A stretch of DNA of 64,000 nucleotides from Sphingobium psychrophilum (lineage in GTDB: Bacteria > Pseudomonadota > Alphaproteobacteria > Sphingomonadales > Sphingomonadaceae): assembly GCF_012927105.1 (NCBI RefSeq), contig NZ_JABBFV010000016.1:48240-112239 (forward strand), given 5' to 3'. Each line of letters opens with the position of its first letter. Within the stretch, counting starts at the first letter, position 1. Of this stretch, positions 17,008 through 26,521 are shown piece by piece. A program made the position numbers and the translations under genes. Below the pieces are notes generated by a model, which saw only the letters and a list, made by a program, of their open reading frames with translations, made no database searches and was not told where the DNA came from.

Positions 17008-17018
17008 AGGAGCCCCGC

Positions 17019-18062
17019 ATGGATAGTCCCGCCACCGATATCGCCCGCCGCCTTGCCGCCTCAGCCGAGGCGGTTTGCCGCCGTTACCTGTCCAATGGTC
17101 GCCGGGAAGGCCGCTACTGGCTGGTCGGCGATGTTCACAATTCGCCGGGTCGCAGTCTCTACGTCCGATTGTCTGCAACAACCGAGAGCCGGGGAGGCGC
17201 AGGCAAATGGACAGACGCGCAAAGCGGCGACCATGGCGATCTTCTCGACATCATCGCCGCAAGCTGTGCCCACCAGACCATGCGCGAAACGCTCGACGAA
17301 GCCCGCCAATTCCTGAGTCTGCCGCCGCCTGATGAGATCAAGCCCCGAAACCCGACCATACGCAAGGCGCCGACCGGCACACCAGAAGCGGCCCGGCGCC
17401 TATGGGCCGCCTCAAAGCCGATCACGAACAGCATCGCATCCCGTTATCTTGGTCGCCGGTCGATCACCGATCTGTCCGGCATAGATCATCTGCGTTTCCA
17501 TCCGCGCTGCTACTATCGGCCTGCTGAAGATGATGTCCCTGGTGCGCGGGAGGCATGGCCCGCCATGATCGCTGCGGTCACCGACAATGAGGGCACTATC
17601 ACGGGGGTTCACCGCACATGGCTTGATCCGCAATCCCACGACAAAGCCGCTGTCGCATATCCACGACGCGCCATGGGGCACTTGCTCGGCTCGGGCGTCC
17701 GGTTCGGCAAAGCGGACGGTGTCATGTTAGCCGGTGAAGGCCTCGAAACCCTGCTGTCGCTGCGACAGGTGATGCCATCCATGCCCATGATCGCCGGATT
17801 GTCGGCCGCCCATCTCGCTGCCATCCAGTTCCCTGCCGCGCTGCGCTGCCTCTATGTCGCGCGCGATGATGATCCCGCCGGGGCGGCGGCATTATCGACC
17901 TTGGCCGAGCGTTGCGACCCGTTGGGCATTGCGGTCATGCCGCTTGAACCCCGTCTCGACGATTTCAACAGCGACCTTACAGCCTATGGCCACGAGCGGT
18001 TGGCGGCGGCCATTCGGGTGCAGCTCAGCGCCGCCGATGCCGTGCAGTTTCTCAAAGGATGA
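17019..18062 (+). CDS. Toprim domain protein (DUF7146/Toprim, primase-like)
   Basis: 347 aa from ATG 17019, preceded by AAGGAGCC. N-terminal zinc-free primase-like region (DUF7146 type), then a Toprim domain at about residues 225-315 with VMLAGEGLETLLSL (catalytic Glu) and LYVARDDDPAGAAA (the DxD pair). Plasmid and phage proteins of this type prime replication or lagging-strand synthesis after transfer. It directly follows the helicase gene (11 bp), so helicase and primase-like protein are one unit. Confidence 0.85.
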   Translation: MDSPATDIARRLAASAEAVCRRYLSNGRREGRYWLVGDVHNSPGRSLYVRLSATTESRGGAGKWTDAQSGDHGDLLDIIAASCAHQTMRETLDEARQFLSLPPPDEIKPRNPTIRKAPTGTPEAARRLWAASKPITNSIASRYLGRRSITDLSGIDHLRFHPRCYYRPAEDDVPGAREAWPAMIAAVTDNEGTITGVHRTWLDPQSHDKAAVAYPRRAMGHLLGSGVRFGKADGVMLAGEGLETLLSLRQVMPSMPMIAGLSAAHLAAIQFPAALRCLYVARDDDPAGAAALSTLAERCDPLGIAVMPLEPRLDDFNSDLTAYGHERLAAAIRVQLSAADAVQFLKG

Positions 18063-18381
18063 GCAAAGCTGGCCGGTAAGCGGGGGATTGTCCGGAGAAG
18101 TGGGGCGCAAGGCCACCTCTCCCGGTCCTTGAAGGTCGCCACGCCCTCGGCCTTCGGGAGGGGGCGTCTGCGGCAGCGGACACGGGCACCGCAATGGCTA
18201 CGCTGCGGCTATTTTCCGCCGGGGCTGCGCCCCTTTGCATCGCGAAACAAAATAGCCTTGCTTCGCCATCCTCCGCTGACGCTCCGGCCGCGCGTTTCCG
18301 CGCGGTGCAGACCCGTGCCCGCCGCCGCTGGTCGTCGCCACGAAGGCCGCGAGAGGCGCGGCTCAGGACACGGAGACCATC
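18063..18381. other. 319-bp intergenic region with a composite RNA hairpin
   Basis: No convincing coding sequence. It holds a stem GGCTATTTT (18207-18215)/AAAATAGCC (18249-18257) enclosing a second perfect hairpin GGGGC-TGC-GCCCC (18221-18233). Downstream GC-rich sequence runs into the DUF2493 ribosome binding site GGAGACC. Probably the 5' leader of the DUF2493 gene. Confidence 0.55.
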
Positions 18382-19317
18382 ATGGCAAGCGCCCCAGATC
18401 TTCCCCTTGAAGACACCACCCCCGAACTCGGCTCAACCGCCTATCTCCTTCAGGAAATGCAACTCTACGGATATCGGCCCTTCGAAGACGAACCTGATGG
18501 CAGGCCGCTCCCCGATGCCCGCCTTGCCGGTGGCGCGGTCGCCGACATGTTCGACGGGCTTGTCTCAGCTTTGATCGACACCCGCATTGAACCCGATCTC
18601 GAAGACCTGCTCTGGAACGTCGTCAACATCTTCCACCGTGCCGGCGAGCGGGTCGAACGCGATCTCGACGACAATGAACAGGCGCAAAAACGCCTTCAAC
18701 GCGAACAGGATGGCAGCGAAGTGCGCTCGGTCGAACTTGAGCGCCAGATCGCCGAGGGAATCTCACTCATCGAACGCCGCGATACGATGGAATTCTTCCG
18801 CGAAGCCGCCGCCGATCAATTCCGCATTCACGCACGCAAGGCCTGGACGCCCCGCACCGGATCCCGCGTCAACCGCAAGGCCATGACCTCAGCCATCATC
18901 GACAGCCGCGACTTTCTCGACAAACGCGCCAGAGAAAATGCCCGTGTGCTATTGCCCGAAGGCACCCGTATTGCCTTCACCGGTGGCCCCGATTGCAACG
19001 ATCACTCGGCCATCTGGGATGTCCTCGACCGGGTTCATGCGCGTCATGCCGACATGGTCCTGTTGCATGGTGCCACACCAACGGGTGCCGAACGCGCTGC
19101 TGCCTGCTGGGCCGACACGCGCCGCGTGCCGCAAGTCGCCTTCCGTCCCGACTGGAACCGACACAAGAAGGCCGCTCCGTTCAAGCGCAACGATCGTATG
19201 CTCGAAGCCATACCCGTAGGTCTGGTCGTATTTTCGGGCACTGGCATTCAGGACAATCTTGCCGACAAGGCGCGCAAGATGGGTATCCCGCTGTGGGACT
19301 TCAGAGAACGTCGATGA
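18382..19317 (+). CDS. DUF2493 domain (SLOG-like) protein
   Basis: 311 aa. N-terminal acidic helical part (DLPLEDTTPELGSTAYLLQEMQLYGYRPF) and C-terminal DUF2493 domain: RIAFTGGPDCNDHSAIWDVLDRV, VLLHGATPTGAERAAACWA, VPQVAFRPDW and MLEAIPVGLVVFSGTGIQDNLADKA. This is a Rossmann-like SLOG-superfamily fold that binds nucleotides or their derivatives. ATG 18382 follows GGAGACC. It is a regular member of the ardC/parB/strawberry-notch plasmid module; cellular role unknown. Confidence 0.88.
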   Translation: MASAPDLPLEDTTPELGSTAYLLQEMQLYGYRPFEDEPDGRPLPDARLAGGAVADMFDGLVSALIDTRIEPDLEDLLWNVVNIFHRAGERVERDLDDNEQAQKRLQREQDGSEVRSVELERQIAEGISLIERRDTMEFFREAAADQFRIHARKAWTPRTGSRVNRKAMTSAIIDSRDFLDKRARENARVLLPEGTRIAFTGGPDCNDHSAIWDVLDRVHARHADMVLLHGATPTGAERAAACWADTRRVPQVAFRPDWNRHKKAAPFKRNDRMLEAIPVGLVVFSGTGIQDNLADKARKMGIPLWDFRERR

Positions 19318-19416
19318 TGGTTTTATCCCTTCAATCCATCACACTTGTTGCAATAGCAATGCCGCCGCCGCTACCGGACGAGGTGCCGAACTACCGAAGC
19401 TGAAATATGATCGTGA

Positions 19417-22400
19417 TCACCCTGGCAAGGGAGGGGGTCGGAGGTCGATTTTCCAGTCGGACGCCTGTTCAGCAGTGATGCCATTGCGTTCGATTGCGTC
19501 GAGCAGATCTTCCTGTCTCGGCAGGCCGATAACCAGCCGGTACGTAGCCAATCTCGCGCGAAGCTTTGGCCAGCCCTCCGCCTCCCGGCTATGGTTCAGA
19601 TAGGGTACAATCCGCCGTATCTTTGTGGGATTTTCTCCTTGCTCGAACAGCCAGCAGGGCGAGAGATCGTTGTCCACATCGTGTCGCGCCGCAATGGCGA
19701 AGAGCCGCTTCCAGGGATCAGTATCAACCGGCGCACCCACCTCCGCCGACGATGGCTCAGCCACAAGCGCCAGGCCGGCGAGACCGAGAAACCTCGCGAC
19801 GTTAAGCCGTACAGCATGTCCCTTGTACCGATGGACGCGACCTTCGCGCTGCTCGAGTTCGACGGGCGACCGCGGCAGGTTCCAGTGCACGACCGCATGA
19901 CACCAGGGATGAAAATCCAAGCCCTCCTGGCCGACGGCCGTGGAAGCAAGAACAAACGGCCTGAAAGGAGAATTGAATGCGGCCCGCACCGCGTCGAGCC
20001 GGCTCACCGCGCCGTCCGCCTCCTTGATCTCGGCAAAGCGCACCGCATGGCGGCAACGAAGGCGAATGAAATCCGTGCTCGTGGTGGCATCGCGCCGACG
20101 GCGGCGCTCCAGGCCGCGCACGTCGATCGATGCACGGCGCAGGGTCAGCGAAGCGTGGACAAGGTTTGCTGCCATCACGAGCTTTTCCTCTGGCGTGCCT
20201 TCGAACATCGCCAACCCGTCAGTCTCGAAATGCAGCTGCTCATCCAGCAGTGCCTGCAGGTTTCCAAAGAGGCAATAATCGAGCACCTGATCCCAATAGA
20301 CGCGTTTCGTACCCGGATATTCCAGCTGGACCGCCGCCGCGGCTTCTCCCTGATTGAAAAGGCTCTGAAACCCTCTTGCGACGTGAAAGGCGGATTGGCG
20401 AAGCTGGGCTTCAGAAACCGGGCCCGCAGCGGTGCGCGACAAGGCGCGATAGGCGCAATTGCCAGGGCCGGTAACAGCCAGTCTCGACAGGACCGCGACC
20501 AGGTTTTTGGGTTGTCGCCCGAGCTGATCAGGGTCATCCAAGATTGAAGAGATCGCGTCCGTGACCCGCTCCAGATCGACCGACGCGACTTCCTTGCTGG
20601 CCAGAAATGGATCGGCCAGGCCCAACCACTGCCTGATGCCGGGCTCGCCCTCCAGCAGGAGCGGAGCCGCCCAATACCAGCGATCATCAACGCGACCCTC
20701 GGTTTTGGCTGGTAGAATCTTCTTGAGCGCGGCCCTGATTTGGCGCCCAACGAGCTTCGCAAAAGCTGTCGCGTCAACCGGCGTTCCCGCGGCAATGGCT
20801 GCGGGAAGAGGATCGCCCCACGCCGCCATCCTTGGTCCCGACAGCAATAGCGCGAGGGGGATCATCGAGAGGGTTGGCTCGTCGGACGCCTGATTTGCCC
20901 GCCCGAGGCGCAGCATGTTTCCAAGGTCGCCGAAGCGCTTGTGTCGCTGTCCGGGCGCGCGCTCAGCGCGCCTTTTGCCGGTTGCGCGCGATGCCCGCAG
21001 TCCTGCGGCAAGGCGCTGCTCTATCTCATAGGAAGTAAGCGCTGCGATCGCGTCCGGAGCGAGACGCCACTCCGAGAAAATGAGGCGTTTGAGATCGTGA
21101 GAGGCGCCTGCGAACAGCGGACTTGGCATGAGATACGGGAGCGATGGCGGAACCCACAACAAGCGCTCAGCCTTGTCAGGGATCGCATTCTTGATCAGGT
21201 CGCGCAAACGCGCTGACGGCGGCACGATCGGATCGAGTCGGCGCACGCCGGGCTGATCGAGCAGAAGATTGCCGATCCTCGCTTGCTGCGAAACGAAGCG
21301 ACGATCCTTCTCGGCCGCGCCGACCGCAGCCTCGCGGAATTGATAGTCGCGCATGAAATCGAGGAAATAGGGGGCCGATTTCCAATATTCGACCGGATCG
21401 CGAACCTTAAGTTTCACCGAAAGACGACGGGCGGCGATCGCCCCCCCCAGATCGACGCCGTCCGAGGCAAGAGGGCGAACATCTTCAGTCACCATGGCAT
21501 TAGCATCGACTGTTGCGCTCGTCCGCTCGGTCCGGCACATGATCTTTCGAAGGATCGCCTGCGCCGCATCGCGCGCGCCGATCACCTCAGCCGGGATTGG
21601 CGGCCTGGCGCGCAAGGCGCGCGCAAAGGTGTCGAGCTCATCAGCGAGCTCGGTTGCGGTATCGTCGCCGGCAAGGAAGCGGACCAAGGCGACAAAATCG
21701 GCATAGGGCTTCTCGTCGGGACGCAGTTCTCCACCCGAAATGCGATAGGGCGTCGCCGACAAAAGGAGGACCCGACGATCCGGAATTGCTTCGGTCAGAA
21801 GGCGGTCGGCAAGGCGAACGCCAAAGTCTTTTTCAATGGATGAAATATCGAACAGCGAGGCGAAACGCTGAAATTCATCAACGACGATCAAGCCATTGCT
21901 AGCCAGTGCTTGCGCGCTCTGGAGCGCGAGTTCCTTGCGCAATCGCCCAACCAGCGCGTCGCGCTTCTTGTTGAACGCCTTGACCTCGGGACGCTCGGTC
22001 CGTTCGACCAGCGCTTCCCGGCCGAGGGCGCGGACTTCGGCCTTCAGCGCGTCGTCGGCGGCAACAGCCTGCCGAAAGGCTTTGATGACCGTCTGGTCGA
22101 GGTCGTGGTTTTCGATCGCTTCGACATGGTCGATCCAAGTGCGGTCGGAGACCTGTTGCAGGATCTTCAGAACGCCTTCGCCGGTGAACATGCCGCGCAG
22201 GCAAAAATAGATCAGCGCGCGCTCGCGCACGAGGCCTGAACGTCCGGCGACATTGAACGACGTTGTTGGTGTAAGCGCGAAATACCGGACGCCCTTGCGC
22301 TTCTCCAGTGCAAAAAGGGTAAGGCGGGTCGCCTTGGTCGCGCTGCCATGGCCATGGACCTTCAATCGTTTTAGGTTCTGGCTTGCGACCGGCTGGCTCG

Positions 22401-22596
22401 AGCAGAGATACACGATGTCGATATCCTCACCGGGCTTGCGCCGTAGCGCTTCCGCGATGACCTCGCGTGCAACGATCGTCTTGCCTAGGCCAACCTCGTC
22501 GGCGACCAGAAACCGCCGCGCTGGTTTGGCGTCGCCCCAGAAACGCTTGATGACATACGCGATCGTTTTTGCCTGAAAACGGGTAGGACCGGTCAC
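19417..22596 (-). CDS. Superfamily 2 / SNF2-like helicase, third gene of DUF6361-PLD-helicase operon
   Basis: 1059 aa. Motif I ADEVGLGKT (residues 32-40), motif II with DEFQ instead of DEAH (LIVVDEFQRF, about 238), motif III LLLSATPYRI, and C-terminal helicase motifs V/VI (ASTAVGQEGLDFH, then QREGRVHRYKG, about 890-920). This is the layout of SWI/SNF-like and RapA-like translocases used by several defence systems. The GTG start overlaps the stop of the PLD gene (GTGA). Expected to move along DNA and position the nuclease-like partner. Confidence 0.88.
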   Translation of the reverse strand: MTGPTRFQAKTIAYVIKRFWGDAKPARRFLVADEVGLGKTIVAREVIAEALRRKPGEDIDIVYLCSSQPVASQNLKRLKVHGHGSATKATRLTLFALEKRKGVRYFALTPTTSFNVAGRSGLVRERALIYFCLRGMFTGEGVLKILQQVSDRTWIDHVEAIENHDLDQTVIKAFRQAVAADDALKAEVRALGREALVERTERPEVKAFNKKRDALVGRLRKELALQSAQALASNGLIVVDEFQRFASLFDISSIEKDFGVRLADRLLTEAIPDRRVLLLSATPYRISGGELRPDEKPYADFVALVRFLAGDDTATELADELDTFARALRARPPIPAEVIGARDAAQAILRKIMCRTERTSATVDANAMVTEDVRPLASDGVDLGGAIAARRLSVKLKVRDPVEYWKSAPYFLDFMRDYQFREAAVGAAEKDRRFVSQQARIGNLLLDQPGVRRLDPIVPPSARLRDLIKNAIPDKAERLLWVPPSLPYLMPSPLFAGASHDLKRLIFSEWRLAPDAIAALTSYEIEQRLAAGLRASRATGKRRAERAPGQRHKRFGDLGNMLRLGRANQASDEPTLSMIPLALLLSGPRMAAWGDPLPAAIAAGTPVDATAFAKLVGRQIRAALKKILPAKTEGRVDDRWYWAAPLLLEGEPGIRQWLGLADPFLASKEVASVDLERVTDAISSILDDPDQLGRQPKNLVAVLSRLAVTGPGNCAYRALSRTAAGPVSEAQLRQSAFHVARGFQSLFNQGEAAAAVQLEYPGTKRVYWDQVLDYCLFGNLQALLDEQLHFETDGLAMFEGTPEEKLVMAANLVHASLTLRRASIDVRGLERRRRRDATTSTDFIRLRCRHAVRFAEIKEADGAVSRLDAVRAAFNSPFRPFVLASTAVGQEGLDFHPWCHAVVHWNLPRSPVELEQREGRVHRYKGHAVRLNVARFLGLAGLALVAEPSSAEVGAPVDTDPWKRLFAIAARHDVDNDLSPCWLFEQGENPTKIRRIVPYLNHSREAEGWPKLRARLATYRLVIGLPRQEDLLDAIERNGITAEQASDWKIDLRPPPLPG

Positions 22597-24365
22597 GGCT
22601 TGTCACGCGCGATTGCCAGGACGGTCGACCAGAGGTCACGGAATTCAGGAGTCGTCACCTCGCTGAGCTGATCGACGCCAAGGGCGTCGAGCGTCTGCTC
22701 AACCGACTTGAGGCGATCCGGATCATCGGCGGCGCAGCGCACTAGCATCTCCAGTAGGCCCATATGGCCGCCAGCCTGCCAATCGACCGTTGCTGATCCC
22801 CCATCACCACCGCCAATACTCGTCTCCAGGGAATGGAAATCGCCGAGCAGGATTCGCAGAAAGAGCGAGAAGGTCTGCTGATCGGGCAGCAGCGCCTTCA
22901 GCGCCGCGTTGCGACGCGCATCGCCCTCGATTCCTCGAACTTCAAGGTTCAGAACAAAGGCGATTAGCCCATCCGGACCATCAGCTTCGAAAACGGTGAA
23001 CCCGGTGATCTCGGCAAGCTCGAGTGTACCGGGAAATCTGGCTGAGTTTCCGGCTGCCAACGCGGCACCGCATGCAGCGCCGCGGCTGGACGCGAGCGTC
23101 GCGGGCCGGAAACGGAGGTTTGGAAGAAGCGCGTCGATCTGAGCGTCTCCCGACGCTGCGACCAAGGTGACCGTCCATCCGGTCTCGGCCTGATCGCATT
23201 CGAGATGCAGTTTCGCGTCGAGCAATGCGGACCGCGCCGGCCGGTCATCGAATGGTTTGGCCTCCTGTGGGACCATGGGATCTGGTTCGAAGTCTTCGAG
23301 CGCCATGCCAAGCCCGCGTCGCTCGAGCAGGGCATCGATACCACCCTCGCCGATCGCTGCAGTGCAGTCGAAGCTTGCCATGAATTCGACATTGCGCCCG
23401 CCAATCGCTGCTGCTGTGGCGTTCATCGATCCGATCGCCAGACGGGTTTTCGACCGGTTTTCCCATAACAAAATCTTGGCGTGCAGCCCGGTTGGCCGGG
23501 GAGCCTCCACCGGTTCGCCTGGCGGTGTAAGCACCATGTGACGGTCGAACGTTTTGCCGATATGGGGCCAGCATTGTGCCAGCGCGTCAGGGCGCGACAG
23601 GATGAACGGGCATGCCCGTGTCGTGCGGGCAAGCGCCGCGACGGCGGAAGTGCTTAGAAAGGGCGAGATGATGGCCAGTCGCTCACTTTGCGGCTGAACC
23701 CATACCCGACCCGGCGCATCGCCGGTAAGGTGGAATGTGGGGATACCGATCTTGTCGGGTGTTTTCCAACGCGCCCTTTCGACCTTGGCCGCGAGCTCGG
23801 TCAAGAGATCGCGCCGCGCTTGATCAAGCGGGCGTATGCAGAGCCCGGCAAGCGAGCGCAACAACAGGCCAAGGTCATTTGGTTTTTCAGCGCCAGGGCT
23901 GGGCTTGCTGTCGAGAACAAGGCCTGCGTCCCAGGACCGGTCTTCGGTAATGTTGCGGCTCATCACGACCACCCGGAGCGCTGTCCGCTGGTTCTCGCCA
24001 TGTTTAAACTGCATCACCCAGACCTTAGGGTGAAATGCTCCCTTGTTGGGGGCGACGACCTCGTGAACCATCGTCTCTGCCTCGATCACCGCCGACGGCA
24101 GATCCGAGGCTGGGTGGATGGCAGCACCCTGGCAAAATATCGCCGTCCGGTCGCAAACTCTGCGCAGTGCAGCAAGCTCGGTGGCCGTAAAAACTCCAGC
24201 GGTTCGCCGCCCGATGCCAGGAATATCCGCAAGCATTGCCGCCGGCAGCGAGAGGACGGTATCAAGGGATGTTGTGTAGGTCGTCGCAATCAAGCAATCG
24301 AGTACAAACCCCGTCGGCGGACGGACGATATCGTAGATCGACAGACGGCCCTGTGGCTCAAGCAT
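22593..24365 (-). CDS. Phospholipase D-like (HKD) nuclease protein
   Basis: 590 aa from ATG 24365, whose ATGCTTGA overlaps the stop of the DUF6361 gene; a longer frame reaches 24443. Two HKD-type half-sites: FHPKVWVMQF (H about 112) with VVVMSRNITEDRSWD, and GLHAKILLWE (H about 295) with AIGSMNATAAAIGGRN. PLD-fold proteins of defence systems act as nucleases (as DrmC of DISARM does by family). The C-terminal 200 residues are unassigned. Confidence 0.85.
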   Translation of the reverse strand: MLEPQGRLSIYDIVRPPTGFVLDCLIATTYTTSLDTVLSLPAAMLADIPGIGRRTAGVFTATELAALRRVCDRTAIFCQGAAIHPASDLPSAVIEAETMVHEVVAPNKGAFHPKVWVMQFKHGENQRTALRVVVMSRNITEDRSWDAGLVLDSKPSPGAEKPNDLGLLLRSLAGLCIRPLDQARRDLLTELAAKVERARWKTPDKIGIPTFHLTGDAPGRVWVQPQSERLAIISPFLSTSAVAALARTTRACPFILSRPDALAQCWPHIGKTFDRHMVLTPPGEPVEAPRPTGLHAKILLWENRSKTRLAIGSMNATAAAIGGRNVEFMASFDCTAAIGEGGIDALLERRGLGMALEDFEPDPMVPQEAKPFDDRPARSALLDAKLHLECDQAETGWTVTLVAASGDAQIDALLPNLRFRPATLASSRGAACGAALAAGNSARFPGTLELAEITGFTVFEADGPDGLIAFVLNLEVRGIEGDARRNAALKALLPDQQTFSLFLRILLGDFHSLETSIGGGDGGSATVDWQAGGHMGLLEMLVRCAADDPDRLKSVEQTLDALGVDQLSEVTTPEFRDLWSTVLAIARDKP

Positions 24366-25584
24366 TTTTCGGGGTTGCCAGGTCGTTGAGGCAACTGCGT
24401 GCGGTGAACCATCGATAATCCATGGCTCCCCCCGATTCACCACCCCACCGCTCCCTAGCCTTTTTTGACCGAATTCGCGACGTGCCTCCGGCCGCCTTCA
24501 GAAAGGCTTCGCGATCGCTGACGAGTCGGTTCGCTGCCGCGTCGCCCAGGATCTTGCTCGGTTCCTGGCAATACCGGGTCCAGCGCGTCACGAATGCGAT
24601 CGCCTTCTCGTCGATCCGATGCCGGGTCATACTGCCGAACAGAGACAATTCGGAAATCCTGCGGGTGAGCAGATCGACATCAGCTGGCGTGAGCGCGTCT
24701 GCCCAGGTGCCGAATGATCCGAGGTGGTTGTCGAGGATTTGGGCGGCATCCTCGCGCCCTTCCAGCAGGCGCGAGACGCAGACATTATAGAGGATCACCG
24801 CGCCGTGCATGATGCGCGAGAACGCGGCGCCCAACATTAGAAGGTCGCGGGCGCTTGGACGCAGTTCGGCAACCTTGGGGTGCTCCCAGGCAGCACGGAC
24901 GAGCGTCTTGCGTCGATACCGGCTAAACGTCCCGAACAGATTGTACTCATGCCCCCTTCCGGTCTGGTCGATGCAAGCGTTCTTGAGGCGGGCGCGCAGG
25001 AAGTCTGCCTCCTCGACCAGCAATGTGAAGTCGACCTCCTGCTGCAAAAATCCATCGGGAGGAGGAGGGCGGCTAGGGTCAAAGCCAAGATCGTGCGAGC
25101 TGACGACACCTTCTTCCTCAAGCGCCTCGTAGCGGCCGGAAGCACGGCTCCCCGCCACTTGCCGGGCCCACCTCTGACGGCTGCCACTGGTGCGGCGCAT
25201 GCCGAGCACCATTAGACCGTTCCAATAGATTTCGCTCGGCATCCGTTCGAGATCTTCCTGACTCAGAATACCGATAACACCCGCACCTTCACCGAGATGA
25301 GATAAGGCCTTGATCAGTCGAACCTCTGTGTCGTGTAGTCTCGCCACGATTCGATCGGCATCGCCTTGGCTAGCTGCAATTTCGCAGCACCATTGGACGA
25401 ACAGAAAATAGCGAACGCGCTGCTGGATGGTAGACAGCCCGGGGAAGAACAGGTCCGCGAAACTGTCACGGATGGTTCCGAGACCGAGCTCATCCCGCGC
25501 GTCGTGTCCTTTCGCAGCACCAAGCGCCCGCAGAATTGAGTCTTGTTGCTCGGCGTTATGATCGACCCAACCCAAAAAGCTCAC
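24358..25584 (-). CDS. DUF6361 family protein, first gene of the operon
   Basis: 408 aa from GTG 25584, preceded by GGGGGGACT; it opens with SFLGWVDHNAEQQDSILRAL and contains RDSFADLFFPGLSTIQQRVRYFLFVQWC, the signature of DUF6361. Function unknown; in my recollection it usually accompanies helicase and PLD genes. A longer in-frame extension to 25908 reads through low-complexity sequence with no SD and is rejected. No membrane segments. Confidence 0.82.
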   Translation of the reverse strand: MSFLGWVDHNAEQQDSILRALGAAKGHDARDELGLGTIRDSFADLFFPGLSTIQQRVRYFLFVQWCCEIAASQGDADRIVARLHDTEVRLIKALSHLGEGAGVIGILSQEDLERMPSEIYWNGLMVLGMRRTSGSRQRWARQVAGSRASGRYEALEEEGVVSSHDLGFDPSRPPPPDGFLQQEVDFTLLVEEADFLRARLKNACIDQTGRGHEYNLFGTFSRYRRKTLVRAAWEHPKVAELRPSARDLLMLGAAFSRIMHGAVILYNVCVSRLLEGREDAAQILDNHLGSFGTWADALTPADVDLLTRRISELSLFGSMTRHRIDEKAIAFVTRWTRYCQEPSKILGDAAANRLVSDREAFLKAAGGTSRIRSKKARERWGGESGGAMDYRWFTARSCLNDLATPKNA

Positions 25585-25919
25585 GAAAGTCCCCCCGAAG
25601 CACCGACTTACATGTGGGCACGATTCGCATGCCATAAATGACGATCGTTGGGGAAGAAAGTACGGGCCACGTTTGTGAAAGTGGCGCGAAAGTAAAACCT
25701 CGCATCGTTGGTCAACGAGATCAGCAATTGCCTTTGCTCGCCTATTCTCCACAGGGTCGAAAACCACCCCTACTTGTCGCCCGCCTACGGGTCTCGGATC
25801 GCCTTGGGCCGTCAACCCCGTTCGGGGTTCGCCCTTCGCTTGCGCTGCGGTGACGGCGGCTCCCGGCCCCTTCTTTTGGCGCCATCGGGGATGGTCCCCG
25901 ACCTGCAAGGAGAAACGAC
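25585..25919. promoter_or_regulatory. Divergent promoter region with structured DUF736 leader
   Basis: 335 bp between the DUF6361 operon (leftward) and DUF736 (rightward). On the DUF736 side: outer stem GCCGTCA (25809-25815)/TGACGGC (25851-25857), inner perfect hairpin AACCCCG-TT-CGGGGTT (25814-25829, sharing two bases with the outer stem), then GGGGA-TGG-TCCCC (25887-25899) and AAGGAGA. No coding sequence is evident. Confidence 0.55.
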
Positions 25920-26240
25920 ATGGCTACCATCGCAAACCTCACCGTGAAGTCCGACGACAGCTTCGAAGGCAACCTCGCAACGCTGACTGTGTCCGCACCG
26001 ATCGCCATCATCCCCAACAACCGCAAGACCAAGGACAGCGAACCAGACTACCGCATTGTCAGCCGCAAGAACGGCTTCGAACTGGGCGCAGGCTGGAAGC
26101 GCTTCTCCCAGAACACCGGCGCTGAATATGTCTCAGTCTCGCTCTCAGCTCCCGAGTTCGGCACGATCTACGGCAACATCGCCAACGCGCCGGGCGATGA
26201 TCCTTCGAAGAAGGTCATCATCTGGAATCCGCCGAGCTGA
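25920..26240 (+). CDS. DUF736 family protein
   Basis: 106 codons, starting MATIANLTVKSDDSFEGNLATL and ending KKVIIWNPPS, a full-length DUF736 protein (usual length about 100-110). The family is abundant on alphaproteobacterial plasmids and ICEs; function unknown. AAGGAGA precedes the ATG. A GC-rich terminator follows. Confidence 0.92.
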   Translation: MATIANLTVKSDDSFEGNLATLTVSAPIAIIPNNRKTKDSEPDYRIVSRKNGFELGAGWKRFSQNTGAEYVSVSLSAPEFGTIYGNIANAPGDDPSKKVIIWNPPS

Positions 26241-26253
26241 GGCAATAGCACCG

Positions 26254-26274
26254 GCCCCGCCTTCGGGCGGGGCC
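26254..26274 (+). terminator. Terminator-like hairpin after DUF736
   Basis: GGCCCCGCC pairs with GGCGGGGCC around a TTC-containing loop about 15 bp after the DUF736 stop. No T-run is obvious, so it may be an RNA-stabilising hairpin. The rest of 26241-26521 (280 bp) shows no gene. Confidence 0.6.
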
Positions 26275-26521
26275 AACGCTCCTGTTGGAGCTTCGCTAAG
26301 AATCAACTCCACAGACGTGACGGGCGTGCGTGAAGTCCCTCTCTTCGACGCACGCCCGCCTTCATCGCACGCGCAAAGCACGCACGCGGTCGGTCCATAT
26401 GACGGCCGACCTGGTGGGCTTCATGCGGGTTCGCCGCCATCCCCACCACCATGCTTGATCCGCCCCTAAGTGCGGCGTCTCCCATGGTCCCCGCGCTTAT
26501 TGGGTCCGGGTCCCCATTCTC

